From the NCBI GenBank assembly GCA_021159425.1, contig JAGGRU010000347.1, positions 1 to 5,054 on the forward strand: DNA of 5,054 nucleotides. The letters are read 5' to 3'. Below the pieces are notes generated by a model, which was not told the DNA's origin, ran no database searches, and worked only from the letters and a program-made list of their open reading frames with translations. This DNA is from Sulfurovum sp. Lineage in GTDB: Bacteria > Campylobacterota > Campylobacteria > Campylobacterales > Sulfurovaceae. The translations under genes were made by a program, and so were the position numbers. Shown here piece after piece: positions 4,697 through 5,054 of this stretch (its first letter is position 1; every line of letters starts with the position of its first letter).

Positions 4697-5054
4697 TATG
4701 AAGCTACTTTTATTAATTTATTTTCTTCTTTTATAACACCTAAACTTTTCATATCTTCCATGATCTTTTGTGCTAAGTAATACCCTAAATAAGATGGTAC
4801 CGCATTACCTACCATCTTATAGCCTGCCATTACATTTTTATAGTAGAATTTATGTGTATCCGGGAAAGTTTGTATCCTTGCACACTCTCGTACGCTCAAA
4901 CGTCTGTAAAGATGTTCTTTATCTGTAACAAAGATACGTTTATTTTGTTCTATAAACTGCATTTTTGGTGCTTGTGGATGAAGTGGTGCATGTCTTCCTC
5001 CTGCCTGTATGGTAAAAGAGGGTTCATCCCAAGATCTTACACGGTTACGTGACA
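4696..5054 (-). CDS. C-terminal part of a DNA (cytosine-5-)methyltransferase (5' part outside window)
   Basis: Transfers a methyl group from SAM to C5 of cytosine in a specific DNA site. The frame is open from the right edge to TAA at 4698-4696, giving 118 complete codons, so the methionine at 4962 is internal and not the start. Numbering from the first full codon, SRNRVRSWDEPSFTIQAGGR (1-20) fits the motif VIII region and the entry to motif IX, RRLSVRECARIQTFPD (50-65) is motif IX, and GYKMVGNAVPSYLGYYLAQ (77-95) is motif X, which packs back against the SAM site. A 23-residue tail follows. Motifs I to VI with the catalytic PC and the target-recognition domain lie outside the window, so specificity is unknown. 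The text resembles GGCC-type enzymes, from memory only. It may be the modification half of a restriction system or a solitary methylase. Confidence 0.9.
   Translation of the reverse strand, partial: SRNRVRSWDEPSFTIQAGGRHAPLHPQAPKMQFIEQNKRIFVTDKEHLYRRLSVRECARIQTFPDTHKFYYKNVMAGYKMVGNAVPSYLGYYLAQKIMEDMKSLGVIKEENKLIKVAS

Noticed and set aside
4696..4962. Complete 88-residue protein starting at the ATG 4962
   Set aside because: The frame is open upstream and encodes methyltransferase motif VIII-like sequence, so this methionine is internal to a longer gene.
4852..5052. Plus-strand 66-codon frame at the right edge
   Set aside because: Antisense to the conserved motifs of the cytosine methyltransferase, which continues to the window edge.

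Overview
The window reads as a chromosomal housekeeping segment of a Campylobacterota (Epsilonproteobacteria) bacterium. Three things suggest this: the short CoaX-type pantothenate kinase with a DAGSAITVD motif, the gene order holA-rpsF-ssb-rpsR as I recall it from Helicobacter, and the moderately AT-rich composition. A free-living sulfur-oxidising relative (Sulfurovum/Sulfurimonas type) fits better than a host-adapted Campylobacter or Helicobacter, because hisG is the short HisZ-dependent form. This placement is inference from protein character; no database search was possible.

Layout. The plus strand carries the 3' end of an unrecognised gene (2-118), coaX (187-795), hisG (836-1456) and a YqeM-like SAM methyltransferase gene (1449-2156) that overlaps hisG by 8 nt. 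The minus strand, read from right to left, carries the C-terminal part of a DNA (cytosine-5) methyltransferase (runs off the right edge), holA (325 aa, joined to it by a TAATG overlap), a 238-nt spacer, then the compact rpsF-ssb-rpsR operon. The two gene sets converge at 2157-2208, where there is a perfect 9-bp stem-loop.

The most notable non-coding content is a family of five 20-nt repeats, consensus GTAGGGTCGRTTYAYCGACC. Each is a GTAG head followed by a 7-bp hairpin with a 2-nt loop, which is the architecture of REP elements recognised by RAYT (TnpA_REP) transposases. Two copies face each other in a REPIN/BIME-like pair that fills the spacer in front of coaX. One follows the methyltransferase gene and supplies its stop codon. 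Two sit back to back between holA and rpsF. The hairpin stem shows a compensatory G-C to A-T exchange between copies. The rpsF leader also holds a second, different repeat (GTCAGACCC twice) that brackets a 17/19 near-copy of the rpsF start-codon region.

The genes themselves are mostly core functions: CoA and histidine biosynthesis on the plus strand, and replication (clamp-loader delta, SSB) with the small ribosomal subunit (S6, S18) on the minus strand. I found no phage, CRISPR or defence cassette, apart from the end of the DNA methyltransferase, whose recognition domain and any partner nuclease lie outside the window. The best candidate for something new is the REP family and the rearranged holA-rpsF spacer.
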